From Acheta domesticus (Eukaryota > Arthropoda > Insecta > Orthoptera > Gryllidae), in NCBI GenBank assembly GCA_031308135.1, contig JAHLJT010000631.1:171485612-171549611 (forward strand): a DNA stretch of 64,000 bases. The letters run 5' to 3'. The notes beneath the pieces are model-generated. The model did no database searches, was not told the DNA's origin, and saw only the letters and a program-made list of their open reading frames with translations. The stretch's first letter is position 1. Each line of letters starts with the position of its first letter. Of this stretch, positions 33,751 through 44,150 are shown piece after piece. A program made the translations under genes and the position numbers.

Positions 33751-34700
33751 CAGCAACAGTTAACATAATTTGAATAGAGATACCTTCTACATTTGATAAC
33801 TTTGATATCACCATTATAACACATACCTTCAATGTCGAGCAAGAAGCTAGATGTTTCATCAGTATCTTGTAAGCAGGTAAACCTCATATGTAATGTAAAT
33901 GTTTTGTACAGTTTTATGTAACATCAGCTTTTAAAATTGAACCTAATATTAATCATTTTTACAGGAACATTTTCTACATCAATATTTAAGTCGTGCATTA
34001 TTTTTTAAGTAGATTTAAAAATATTTCAATTAAAATATATTAAAGTAGAGTAATAAATATTACTTTCTTTAGTAAAGGAGAAAAAATAGATCACAATTGT
34101 CACATAAGATCAAATCCTAAATCTGAAATGTTATAAATTTAATTATGGGTCAAATCGTCTTGGAAGTTTTAGATTTTTATTTTATAAAAATACAATTGTT
34201 TTGAAAAATGCAATTAATAGAATGTTACTTCACGCCTAACTAAAAATGTATGTATTTAAATTTTAATTGAATTTTAAAAATTAACAATTTTTTAACTGAA
34301 TTTCATATTGCTTGTAGGAAAATAGCCGCCCGGACTCCACCATAGACAAAGAACGGACCGAGCATCTATTTTAAGCCCGGACCAACTAGGTTCGCCCAGA
34401 TAGAGAATAATATCAGATGAGAGTATCAACATATTTCTTCACTTAATCACTGGGTAGAAGTATCCGAATCTGACTTCTTGAAGATAAGCGAACTGTGGAA
34501 GCGTATACGAATACGAATAGTGCGTGTGAAAAAGAAGTCAAAATTCGGGATGAATGTACTTTCTCATTCAATAAAGATAATCACTTGTAGTTTGATAGTA
34601 TCACAAAGTTTGAAATACATATTTTCCTGGAATTCACACTGAGATAAATCTCAGGAAGAGTGGTAGCAATCACACACCCTTCACAATGTCTCGTGAAAAG
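33750..34700. other. AT-rich stretch without recognised features
   Basis: Likely interior of the preceding element. A short GC-richer patch at 34321-34390 (CCGCCCGGACTCCACC) is unexplained. Confidence 0.35.
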
Positions 34701-34703
34701 CAG

Positions 34704-34790
34704 TGTCGTTTTAACATGCTGAAGGGCCCGGGGCCTCGGTTGATCGGGGGCCCCCCATAAATTTTACTTGAATGAAAATGTCCAGTATTT
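34704..34790. mobile_element. hAT terminus adjoining the minus-strand transposase relic
   Basis: CAGTGTCGTTTTAACATGCT, then GAAGGGCCCGGGGCCTCGG and GGGGGCCCCCC. The C-rich palindromic subterminal block is like the right end at 42897-42992, which also belongs to a hAT element. It lies downstream of the minus-strand hAT C-terminus, as expected for the 3' terminus. Confidence 0.55.
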
Positions 34791-34903
34791 ATTTAAAGTT
34801 TATTGCAGCAAATTATTTAAACTAATATTTGACAAATCAGTAACAAATACATGTATTATAGCATTAAATTCATTGAATCATAAAAAAACAGTCGTACATT
34901 TTA

Positions 34904-35281
34904 CATAGCCATTTTTCGTGCTTTAGATTTTGCGAAATCATTAATTATATTTTCAAAATCAATCGAATTCAGTACATCATTTTCGATGCTCATGATTGAC
35001 AAGGATTTTAACCTTTCCTGACTCATGGTACTTCTGTAATCATTTTTTTAAAAATTGAATTTAGAGAAAGAGCGCTCACCCGTACAGTGTGTCACCATCA
35101 AGGGAAGAAAAATTCGACATGCAATTTCAATATTCGGAAAAGTCTCAGACAGTTGATCCACGTTTAAAATTTCATACAAATCTGCAATCGTATATTGACG
35201 TTTGGATTTCTCTCGGATCAGCATATACTGGATATGTATTGAACGAAATATTGTATTTAATTGTATAAAATTATGAGACAA
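34904..35281 (-). pseudogene. hAT transposase C-terminal dimerisation region, broken
   Basis: The open part reads YTIADLYEILNVDQLSETFP, then NIEIACRIFLPLMVTHCTGE, then RSFSKFNF. After a 1-base shift, the minus strand continues NDYRSTMSQERLKSLSIMSI, then ENDVL, then ARKMAM and a stop near 34904. FPN.E.A.RI.L.LMV.NC.GERSFSKL is the hAT C-terminal dimerisation signature of the ZMYM/52-kDa-repressor-like group. Homologous to 37669-38203, but on the opposite strand and decayed. Confidence 0.85.
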
Positions 35282-35519
35282 CTAGTTTAAAATTTCACAA
35301 TAAAAATAAAAGTTTTTAGTAAAAATTTTGAAATCTTGAGTCAAAATTTACTGCGTGCCGCAACATCCAAGTTATTACGAAATCTGAGATTAAGTATATT
35401 TGTCAATTGTATCAACCAATGACTTTAAATCTTACGCCCAGATTTAAATTTTTATCTCTTAATGTATTACAAGTTGTATACATTTTAAAAAAATATTTAA
35501 TACGCCTGTAACAAGTAAT

Positions 35520-35890
35520 GTACTTCAGCTTCCGGGTCAATGACCCCCATCTCGATCAGGTTTTTGTCCAGTTTCCCTGATCCACTGAGCAAATGCTGAG
35601 ATGGCCCCTTATTTTGCTTCTGGACGTAAATGTAGCTTCACTGTGCGCACGTTTTGTTGAGCACTCCTTTTGCTTGTAGTTCATTTACCATTGAAATTGA
35701 TTTTCTATAACTCGGGAACAAACACTATTCAAATATATTTATTTTTCTAAAATAATTATTTTCTAAATTATTTTTTTTATTCTGGCCCTCAAGAAAATGT
35801 GCGCAGATAAATCTCTTTCCCCACACGTCATATACAGTTTTTACTGTTTTTTGACAAATAAAAAAGTAAATAAAACGTCAAATGAAAAAT
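35520..35890 (-). mobile_element. fragment of the 973-2867 hAT family interior
   Basis: Inverse and co-linear with 1480-1900. The module with GAGCAAATGCTGAGATG at 35580 and the block around TACAGTTTTTACTGTTTTTT at 35835 occur in the reverse order and strand. On minus it reads ISAFAQWIRETGQKPDR. It abuts the truncated hAT copy at 35893. Confidence 0.7.
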
Positions 35891-35892
35891 AA

Positions 35893-36968
35893 GTGCGTCA
35901 ACTTTAATATATGGTGAATGTTAATTTGAAAACGTATCTATAGAGTTCAGTAATAATGTTTTTCACGATCTATACAAACAATGAATGTGATGTCCGTTCC
36001 ACTGTTTTCTTACACTTTTCACATTCTCAGGATGCTCTGCGGTTTAAATTCCTTGGACAAATTTCACGTCCTGTTAGTTCTATTTCTTGCATCTTGTGTT
36101 TGTTTTTGCTCTGAATGCAAATAATGTACTATTTTTTGTATCAACTCTCGCGACAATCCTGGTAGAATTTATCTCATAATAGACCAAGGGCGAATACGAT
36201 CCAAACTTCCGTCTGCAATATTCTTATGTGTGGTGATTCCTCGAAATATCGTAATGTTTTTATTCTTCTGAAAGTTGATCGTGCCTACGTCGAATGTATC
36301 ACCGGAAACAGAGATTATCGCAAGGATCCGTGGGCGTTGCGCCGCCCGTGTCGATCGCGGGTTGTTCCTATCACGAAGTCTTGTAGACTTCGTGGTTCCT
36401 ACTTTCCTCGTTAGATGCAATGACCACTGCTCGGAATGAGTTCACCGATGCATTCCCTTCTCGCAAGGGAGAACCGCAGAACGGTACGCAAAGAATTAGT
36501 TTGTTTAGAATACTTTCTTTAACTTAATATAAACGTTCTCGGTATTATTCGGTGCTTTATACTTTCATTGTATTATAATGTAGTTAGCACGTACATAAAA
36601 CCCTCTCAAAATGCCAAAATAATAAATTATTTCGATCTTGAAATTGCTACCAGTCGATCACAACGGAACGAATTCTAATATTCATTCTCTTCGCGCACTC
36701 ACGGCCGACCCGACTTTTCACGAGACTTCACGAAGTCGAACGCCTACACTCTCCAGGAGCGAAGAAGCTTCGCTGATGTCATGAGACGAATTTACACACC
36801 GTTTTGAAAACATCGGTTCAACCACTAGTACTTAACTCAGAATCTGAGTTGAGTAAACAGTTTTGCTCTCGCCATAAGCAACGAATATTTTAAATATAGA
36901 AAGGATTTTTCTGTGCTTTGCTTAGGGGAATGACTCATTCCCTTCATTCCATGGAATGCACGCCACTG
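35893..36968. mobile_element. 5'-truncated copy of the 10327 hAT family
   Basis: Aligns with 10679-11691 throughout (TTTAATATATGGTGAATG, CTCTCGCGACAATCCTGGTA, CATTCCATGGAATGCACGCC) and ends at the same terminus GCACGCCACTG at 36968. The left 350 bases and the left TIR are absent. An 83-residue minus-strand frame at 36169-36420 is unrecognised. Confidence 0.85.
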
Positions 36969-37668
36969 CTATAGTGTCGAGTCTATAAAAAATAAGTAAG
37001 TTTCTTCCTTTTATAAATCTAATATGTCCACACGGGATAAAATGTAAATGTTAGATCAATATCGGTCAATGTGAAACTAGATTGGCCCGATTTCGACAGA
37101 TTCAACTTTTGCATTAAAAATTAGCATTTATTTAAATTTTATTTATTTTAATGTTATATACTCATGTATACTCACTTCTTAATATGAAAATGTAGTTTTT
37201 CTACAATAAAACAATTTTAGAATTACATTTTGAATTATCAACAAAGTCGATGTTAGATCCGTATGGAATCGATGCAATTTTTACACTGTAATTTTTGTAG
37301 CCCAATATCGTAAAGTTAGCATTGAATTCAATGTTATTCTAACTAGTGAATTTTCTCTCTATGCGTTCAATTTCTGACTCTTTACAGAGTCGTTGACTTT
37401 AATGAATTTCTATTCTGTTGTTGCAATACAACAGAAACAAATCAAATAGTCAAACCAAACAAACCGAACAAACTAATCAAATAAACAATAAACGTTTGTT
37501 TATACGCGCAGGGAATTATATTTAATGTATTTGTTTGTTTTGTTTTTATTTAAAATCTCTTTGCTTGTATTCAACTTATTAAAAATAAGAGAAATTTCTC
37601 ATCAGCTTCCTATGCTGGTAATGCTATTTTGTGAATCTCTAGCCTTGAATATCTCCGTTTAAAATTAA

Positions 37669-38203
37669 CGTCTTTCATTTCGATCATAGATCAGTTGTTG
37701 GTAAACTTGAAAACGCGATCTGAAGCTTATAAAAAATCTCGGATATGTTTTCATTTTTGACGGCCATGGAAACAAGAGAATCTGTTTTAAAGAATGACGT
37801 ACAGAAACTATTTAATAAATATCCCAAAGATTTTAATACAGATTTCACTGCAGAGCTTGTACATTTCTTTACGTACATGATGGATACATACCCTGACGCT
37901 AACTTAGATCACGAAGGACTGTTTCATATTATATTCAAAGACAATCTTTCTTTAGCATTTCCTAATGTTGAAACGGCTTTGCGTATATACTTGAGTTTGA
38001 TGATATCAAACTGTACTGGTGAAAGATCATTCAGCAAACTGAAGCGAATAAAGAATTATCTGCGCACAACTATGTCCCAGGAAATGTCTGAACATGGAAA
38101 TGAGTCTGTTCTGAGCATGGAAAACGATAAGTTGCGGTCTCTCCCGTTCCAAGCGATTATTGACCAATTTTCTACAGTGAAGAGCAGAAAGGCAATGATG
38201 TGA
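37669..38203 (+). pseudogene. hAT transposase C-terminal fragment
   Basis: The upstream frame reads SFISIIDQLLVNLKTRSEAY and KKSRICFHF to about 37770. After a frameshift, an open stretch from 37745 gives METRESVLKNDVQKLFNKYP, then an ELVHFFTYM segment, DNLSLAFPNVETALRIYLSL, the signature NCTGERSFSKLKRIKNYLRT, and SVLSMENDKLRSLPFQAIID, ending at TGA 38203. This is the hAT C-terminal dimerisation region of the ZMYM1-like group and is better preserved than the copy at 34904. The catalytic core upstream is not visible. Its 3' terminus is probably at 42992, with Helentrons in between. Confidence 0.85.
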
Positions 38204-38236
38204 AGCATACAAGTTCAAAAACAGAAATGACATTAT

Positions 38237-38239
<3 letters not shown>

Positions 38240-38302
<63 letters not shown>
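38240..38302 (+). repeat. (TA)n microsatellite at Helentron start 1
   Basis: About 31 TA units immediately before the TCTCGTGTCACAGTTTTAGT start of the first Helentron-like copy. Confidence 0.97.
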
Positions 38303-38304
<2 letters not shown>

Positions 38305-38598
38305 CTCGTGTCACAGTTTTAGTTACCATACTCCTCCGGAACGGCTTGACAGATTTTGATGAAATTTTATTTATATATTCAGTAGGTCTGAGAATAGGTT
38401 GTTATCTATTTTTTATACTCCTTAGTGATAAGGGTGGCCCACCCCATTTAAAAAAAAATTCGCACCAAATGTTTTAGGCAACCCGCTACACACGGTGGGT
38501 ATTTTACACAGGCGGTATTTCACACGCTACACGGTGTTTCTCCATATTACGCACCTGCTCAGCGATGTGCAGAATCTGCTATTAAATGTGAATACCAC

Positions 38599-38722
38599 GG
38601 AGAGAGACGGTGAAAGAGAGACAGAAAGAGAGAGAGAGACGGAGAAAGAGAGAGAGACGGAGAAAGAGACGGAGAAAGAGAGAGAGACGGAGAAAGAGAG
38701 AGAGGGAAGGAGAAAGAGAGAT
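38599..38722 (+). repeat. GAGAGAGACGGAGAAA minisatellite
   Basis: Eight or so imperfect GAGAGAGACGGAGAAA units. The equivalent place in Helentron copy 2 (41082-41150) has a much shorter array, so it has expanded or contracted since duplication. Long frames on both strands here are artefacts of the repeat. Confidence 0.9.
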
Positions 38723-40171
38723 ATAGGGGCAGAACAATGTCTGCTGGGCTCAGCTAGAAAAATGTTTGTCTCCGCCATACATTGTTGCGTTAGGTTTGCG
38801 TTATTAATACTATAATTAGCAGGGAAAAAAGCACAGCAATTACTATTTGACACAGGTAGATATGACATTGGGACTAGGAACTCTGTTTTAATAATTTGTG
38901 ATGTTTGTTGCTGCGAAATTTTTAATTAGCCTTAATTAATTAATGTTTAGTTATCCTTCGGAAGTTGATATTAAATTCTCGAATGTACTAAATGGGGTAT
39001 AGATTCATTGTTGAACAGTTAAAAATGTGTACATGTATTTTATAACAATTTTTTAAATTATTCTTCTTTAGAGAAGATTTATTTATTATCGTTAATTATT
39101 TTCTCCTGCCGTCTTTTAATATATAGATTTTCGTTTTTACTGCCATTTAGTGCAACAATACGTAAAGAAAACCCTGAGTGATTTACATGATGTACTGATG
39201 TAATTATCACTTGATCAGTATCCCCGCAAGGAGTCTACCGGCGTCACTTCCGACCAGTGTTGCCAGATGTACCGCATTTCCGAATTTTTTTACCTTATTA
39301 TTAACACCTAATCCGCATAAAGCGTTGAGGATGCCAAAAAATCTGCATTTCCATGATAGTGGATTAAAATCCATTTTTTCATTTCCTCTGTTATTACAAT
39401 GATCGTTAGATGTCCCGCTAACTATGGTTGACAAAGTTTGAATGTTCAAAATGCTGTCTCTATTCGATTAAAGTAGAAAGCAATAAAACACCGATCATCT
39501 ATCAATCATTAGGGCTTTATCCAATTGCCGTATTCGAAAATTGATGACCAAGCACCAAGGTGTTGTCGTGAACTCCTTCCTTTATTGTCTTAGTGTTAGA
39601 GATTCAGAGGACAAATAGGTGAGAATGGTGACGTGTTGGTTAGTCGTTTTCGAATACACTAAATAAGAATACGGATCGTCGTTCAGATTCTTACTGCGTT
39701 TGTTCAAGCCGGAGAAATTATGCACTTCCCGGGATATTGAAATTGAAAATGTTGAAATTACGTTACTCGGCGTCATATTAAACTGAGATTAAAAACAGAT
39801 TGAAAGTACATTTATAACAAAAATACTGATATTTTATATTTTTAATTTCTTGGATGAATCGAGAACATTGTATATAGTGAGAACAAACACAGAACCTATT
39901 TTCCCCTATTTTTAAATTATATTAGTAAATCCGCATTCATTAAAAGAAATCCACATTTTCGAACTTAAAACTTCGCAATCGGAAGTTTCACATCTGGTAA
40001 CATTGCTTCTGACCTAATAAGCAGCACGGAGTAAGGGTGAGATCTCTCACACAATAGGCCATTTCTCACTCACTACAGTTTTCGGCCATTATTTTTATTA
40101 TTTGGGCGTTAATTTTACAATTATTATTTTTCTATTTCAGTGTAATTTAAAAAAAAATTATGATTAATTTG

Positions 40172-40510
40172 CAGGGCTGTAATGAAAAACGTTATCGAAG
40201 CCATCATTTTAAATGGCAAATCTTGAGGTGATAATGTATTACTGCCACGGATCCCTATTATACCCACAGATGTGCCAATTCAATTTAAACGTCTTCAATT
40301 TTCGTTAAGATTGGCATTTGCGATGACTATCAATAAGTCACGAGAACAAACGATGTCTGTTTGTGGCTTATTTTTGAGCACACTATGTTTTTCACACGGT
40401 CAATTATACATGGCATGCTCTCGAGTGGACAAACAATCCAGTTTTTTTTGTGTTAGCTAAAGATGGGATAACAAAAAATACTGTACACTCTATTGCGTTG
40501 AGGTATTGAT
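40172..40510 (+). pseudogene. Helitron PIF1-type helicase, C-terminal end
   Basis: Frame reads AVMKNVIEAIILNGKS, a stop, then GDNVLLPRIPIIPTDVPIQF, KRLQFSLRLAFAMTINKSRE, and QTMSVCGLFLSTLCFSHGQL followed by YMACSRVDKQSSFF. After a frameshift it gives AKDGITK-like residues. RLAFAMTINKSQGQT..GL.L..P.FSHGQLYVACSRV is the hallmark last block (motifs V-VI) of Helitron helicases. Here SQGQ has become SREQ, and stops are present. The Rep domain and earlier helicase motifs are absent. Confidence 0.9.
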
Positions 40511-40759
40511 ATGTTTTTTTAGTAAAATTATTATAATTAGCAATGTATATCATTTCAAATAATAAATTACAATAAATTAAAAATATAAATCTTTGGTATT
40601 GTGTTACTTTTATATTCCATCACCATTCACAGCGTTCTATGCCTCTTCAACTCATATATACCACATGCTCAAATACTCACAATAAGTTAGTAATTTTTTC
40701 TACTAAAATAATCCTAGGAATAATTTATATGGCAAAACAACGTTTGCCGGGTCAGTTAG

Positions 40760-40761
<2 letters not shown>

Positions 40762-40808
<47 letters not shown>
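40762..40808 (+). repeat. (TA)n microsatellite at Helentron start 2
   Basis: Over twenty TA units between the end of Helentron copy 1 and the start of copy 2. Confidence 0.97.
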
Positions 40809-40811
<3 letters not shown>

Positions 40812-42800
40812 TCACAGTTTTAGTTACCATACTCCTCCGAATCGGCTAGACAGATTTTCATGAAATTTTATATGTATATTCAGTAGTTCTGAGAATAGGT
40901 TGTTATCTATTTTTTATACCCCTTAGTGATAAAGGTGGTCCACCCCAATTTTTTTTTAATTTTTCGGACAAAACGTTTTAGGCAACTCGCTTCACACGGT
41001 AAGTATTTCACACAGCGGTATTCCACCATATTACGCACCTGCTCAGAGATGTGTAGAATCTGCTATTAAATGGGAATAACACGGAGAGAGACGGTGAAAG
41101 AGAGAGAGACGCAGACAGAGAGAAGAGAGACGGAGAAAGAGAGGGGCAGAACACCGTCTGCCGGACTCAGCTAGAAAAATGTTTGTCTCCCCCATACATT
41201 GTTGCGTTAGGTTTGAGGATTCTTAAGCATATTAGAGACTAATAAATCATTAATTCTATAATTAGCAGGGAAAAAGCACAGCAATTACTATTTGACTACA
41301 GGTAGATATGGCATTGGGACTAGGAACTTGGTTTTAATAATTTGTGATGTTTATTGCTGCGAAATGTTTAATTAACCTTAATTAATTAATGTTTAGTTAG
41401 CCTTCGGAAGTTGATATTAAATTCTCGAATGTACAAAATGGGGAACAGATTCATTGTTGAACAGTTAAAAGTGTGTACATGTATTTTATAACAAGTTTTT
41501 AAATGATTGTTCTTTAGAGAAGATTTATTTATTATCGTTAATTATTTTCTCCTGCCGTCTTTTAATACATAGATTTTCGTTTTTACTGCCACTAAGTGCA
41601 ACAATAGGAAAAGAAAACACTGATTCATTTACATGATGTAATTATCACTTGATCAGTATCCCCGCAAGGCGTCTACCGGCGTCACTTCTGACCAGTGTTG
41701 CCAGATGTACCGCATTTTCCCATTTTATATCGCATTATTAACACCTAATCCGCATTAAACGATGAGGATGCCAAAAAAATTTGCATTTCCACGATAGTGG
41801 ATTAAAATCATTTTTTTTCATTTCCTCAGTTATTACAACGGTCGCTAGATATCCCGCTAACTATGGTTGACAAATTTTGAATGTTCAAAATGCTGTCTCT
41901 CTCTATTCGATTAAAGTAGAAAGCAATAAAACACCAATCATCTACCAATCATTAGGGCTTTATCCAATTGCTGTATTCGAAAATCGATGACCAAGCACCA
42001 AGGCGTAGTCGTGAACTCCGTCCTTTATTGTCTTACTGTTAGATATTCAGAGGACAAATATGTAGGTGACATGTTGGTTAGTCGTTTCCGAATACGCCAA
42101 ATAAGAATACGGAACGTCGTACGGATTCTTACTGCGTTTATTCAAGCCAGAGAAATAATGCACTACGCGGGATATTGAAATTAAAAATGTTGAAATTACG
42201 TTCCTTGGTTTCATATTAAACTGAGATTAAAATAAATTGAAAGTACATTTATAACAAAAATACTGATATTTTATATTTTTAATTTCTTGGGTGAATCGAG
42301 AACATTATATATAGTGAGAACAAACATAGAACAAATATAGTGAGACAATATCGCATTATTTAATTTAAAAAAAGGAATTCTATGTCGATATATGAGTTAT
42401 TGATATTTTCTCCCCATTTTTAAATTATATTATACGTAGAAAATTATATTATACCTAGAAAATTATATTTACGTAGAAATTTATTATTATAATTATATTA
42501 TACGCATTTTCGAACTTAAAACTTCGCAATCGGAGGTTTCACATCTGGCAACATTGCTTCTGACAGCAGCACGGAGTAGCGATGAGCATATCTCATACAA
42601 TAAGCCGTTTCTCCCTCACTACAGTTTTCGGCCATCATTTTTAATTTGTGGGCGTTAATTGTAATTTTACAAATATCATTTTTCTATTTCGGTGTAATTT
42701 TTAAATAATTTATAATTAATTTGCTAGGGCTGTAATGAAAAATGTCATTGAAGCCATCATTTGAAATGGCAAATTTCGAGGTGAGAATATATTACTGCCA
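40809..42800 (+). mobile_element. Helentron-like element, copy 2, 3'-truncated
   Basis: Same orientation and same order of blocks as copy 1 from GTGTCACAGTTTTAGTTACC onward, including CAGTGTTGCCAGATGTACCG at 41692 and the start of the helicase fragment (AVMKNVIEAII at 42729). Breaks off near 42800, before the RLAFAM block, and returns to the flanking hAT 3' region. It has an extra TATA-rich stretch at 42340-42500 not seen in copy 1. Confidence 0.8.
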
Positions 42801-42809
42801 ATAATAGTT

Positions 42810-42992
42810 TTGCAAAGGAATCAATAACAAATTTGTTTTCAATTTAAAAAAATGTTTTAATAAATTTCTTTTTATTTTTTAACGCGGGCCTTCCTTAGGG
42901 CTGCACCCGTCCTAAAAAAAGCTTCACTCCACTTTTTTTGATGGGGGGGCACCAATACGATCTGCTTGGGGGCCCCGCGAACCGTAAATCTG
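42810..42992 (+). mobile_element. 3' end of the hAT element hosting the Helentrons
   Basis: ACGCGGGCCTTCCTTAGGGC, then GGGGGGGCACCAATACGATC, GGGGGCCCCGCG, and the terminus AAATCTGGCCCTG at 42992. The complement CAGGGCCAGATTT is a typical hAT start. It is the likely downstream end of the transposase relic at 37669-38203. Confidence 0.5.
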
Positions 42993-43690
42993 GCCCTGTC
43001 GTGAACCGTTTAGAAGTTATGGGGATGGCCCATAGTTAGTGGGACACATGTATAAGGTTATTTGTGTCATTCATTATTACTCTCGTAAGTCATAATCGCA
43101 TCTTAATTTTCTTGCGTTAACTGCAAATCAGATGCAAGAAATTAAACCGCACGTTTACTGCGAGTCTGAGCGTTTACACAGCCTTGCTACACCTTCGACT
43201 TCAACGTTGGAACATAGGCGAAGATTTTGGGGCAGTCAGAGACGGGTGGCGGCGCTTCGGGTGGCGGGGGAAGGATGTCTTCATGATGTTAGTCAACGTC
43301 AACCGATGCTGCGACAAGGTTCTCAACGCGCCCGACAGAGAGCAATAGCCTCCAGCGAGTTCAAACTTCGTAGTTCCATCCTCTCTGCAAGGTGTCGCTG
43401 AATTTTTTCTGCAGATGCTGTAGATATACAAACTGTGATGATATTTTATCAGATGAAAATCATATTTTAGTTTTCTTGTAAGTTTGCATGCTCTTTATTT
43501 GTAATTTTAAATAATGATAACTGATATTGTGAAAATGGGAATGTCTCGAAGAAAAAACGTGAAGCTTTTAGATACAGTGTATTTCTGACACGTACATATA
43601 AATTCATTGTATTCCAGACTCAGCATCCGAGTTCTTCCCTCTTTAATGCTATTGATCTCTAAACCATCAACTTTTGAGGGTATGAGCAGC
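42993..43690. other. unassigned stretch
   Basis: Contains frames on both strands at 43132-43431 over a GC-richer patch; none recognised. No repeat end seen. Confidence 0.3.
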
Positions 43691-43699
43691 TACTGGTGG

Positions 43700-44020
43700 A
43701 AAGCTGCCACTGGTGGAAAGGGCTACTCCGGCGCACCGATTTTCGTTCGTTCTGCACAGCACCAGATTGCGTCATGAATCTCGTAAACACAGCACTGACA
43801 CTTAGTTTGGAAAGACAGACCGGACTTTGACCTTCATGTTGCATGGAGAGTGAGTAGTGTTGGGAAACATTTTGAAAATGGCATTAAGGGACAATTTTCA
43901 ATAGTGACCAACCAAAAATAACACTATGGAGGTGTACAAGATGCAATAGAAGAAATGCTGCATACATCTGTTTCAACAACTCGTGATAATGTGATAATTT
44001 TGGTATCTGGCAGCATTTAA
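43700..44020 (+). repeat. dispersed repeat, copy 2 (pair with 33040-33343)
   Basis: GGGCTACTCCGGCGCACC.., CATGTTGCATGGAGAGTGAG, AACATTTTGAAAATGGCATT and GTGACCAACCAAAAATAACA match the first copy in order and strand. Confidence 0.7.
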
Positions 44021-44091
44021 AATTCCGGCCAAATGTGACGCAAACTGGAGCCTGAAGCACATTGGCTGAAGTGCGGATGGGATGTGTCACC

Positions 44092-44150
44092 CATGAGACA
44101 TTCCCCGTCAAATCGCACACTCACAAAGCACTATTTTTAGCGACTTTAAT
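44092..44150 (+). repeat. isolated end of the 26-bp-TIR family
   Basis: GAGACATTCCCCGTCAAATC followed by GCACACTCAC is a near match to the GAGCCATTCCACGTCAAATC end of the 3128-5123 element. No partner end nearby. Confidence 0.5.

Larger units (their letters stand above)
38303..40759 (+). mobile_element. Helentron-like element, copy 1
   Basis: Starts after (TA)n with GTGTCACAGTTTTAGTTACC, then GGCTTGACAGATTTTGATGA and a CAGTAGGTCTGAGAATAGG block. It contains a helicase C-terminal fragment (40172-40510) and ends CGTTTGCCGGGTCAGTTAG at 40759, an end I know from insect Helitrons/Helentrons (usually ..GGGTCAGCTAG). Copy 2 follows head-to-tail after another (TA)n. The middle (38600-40100) is non-coding, with a GA-rich array and a 'CAGTGTTGCCAGATGTACCG' block shared by both copies. 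Confidence 0.8.

Noticed and set aside
36169..36420. 83-residue minus-strand frame in the truncated hAT copy
   Set aside because: Frame broken in the sister copy at 10.7-11.1 kb, and no hAT domain recognised; kept only as part of the element.
38495..38868. Frames of 106 and 113 residues rich in Glu/Arg or Ser/Leu
   Set aside because: Translation of a GAGA-type minisatellite on the two strands.
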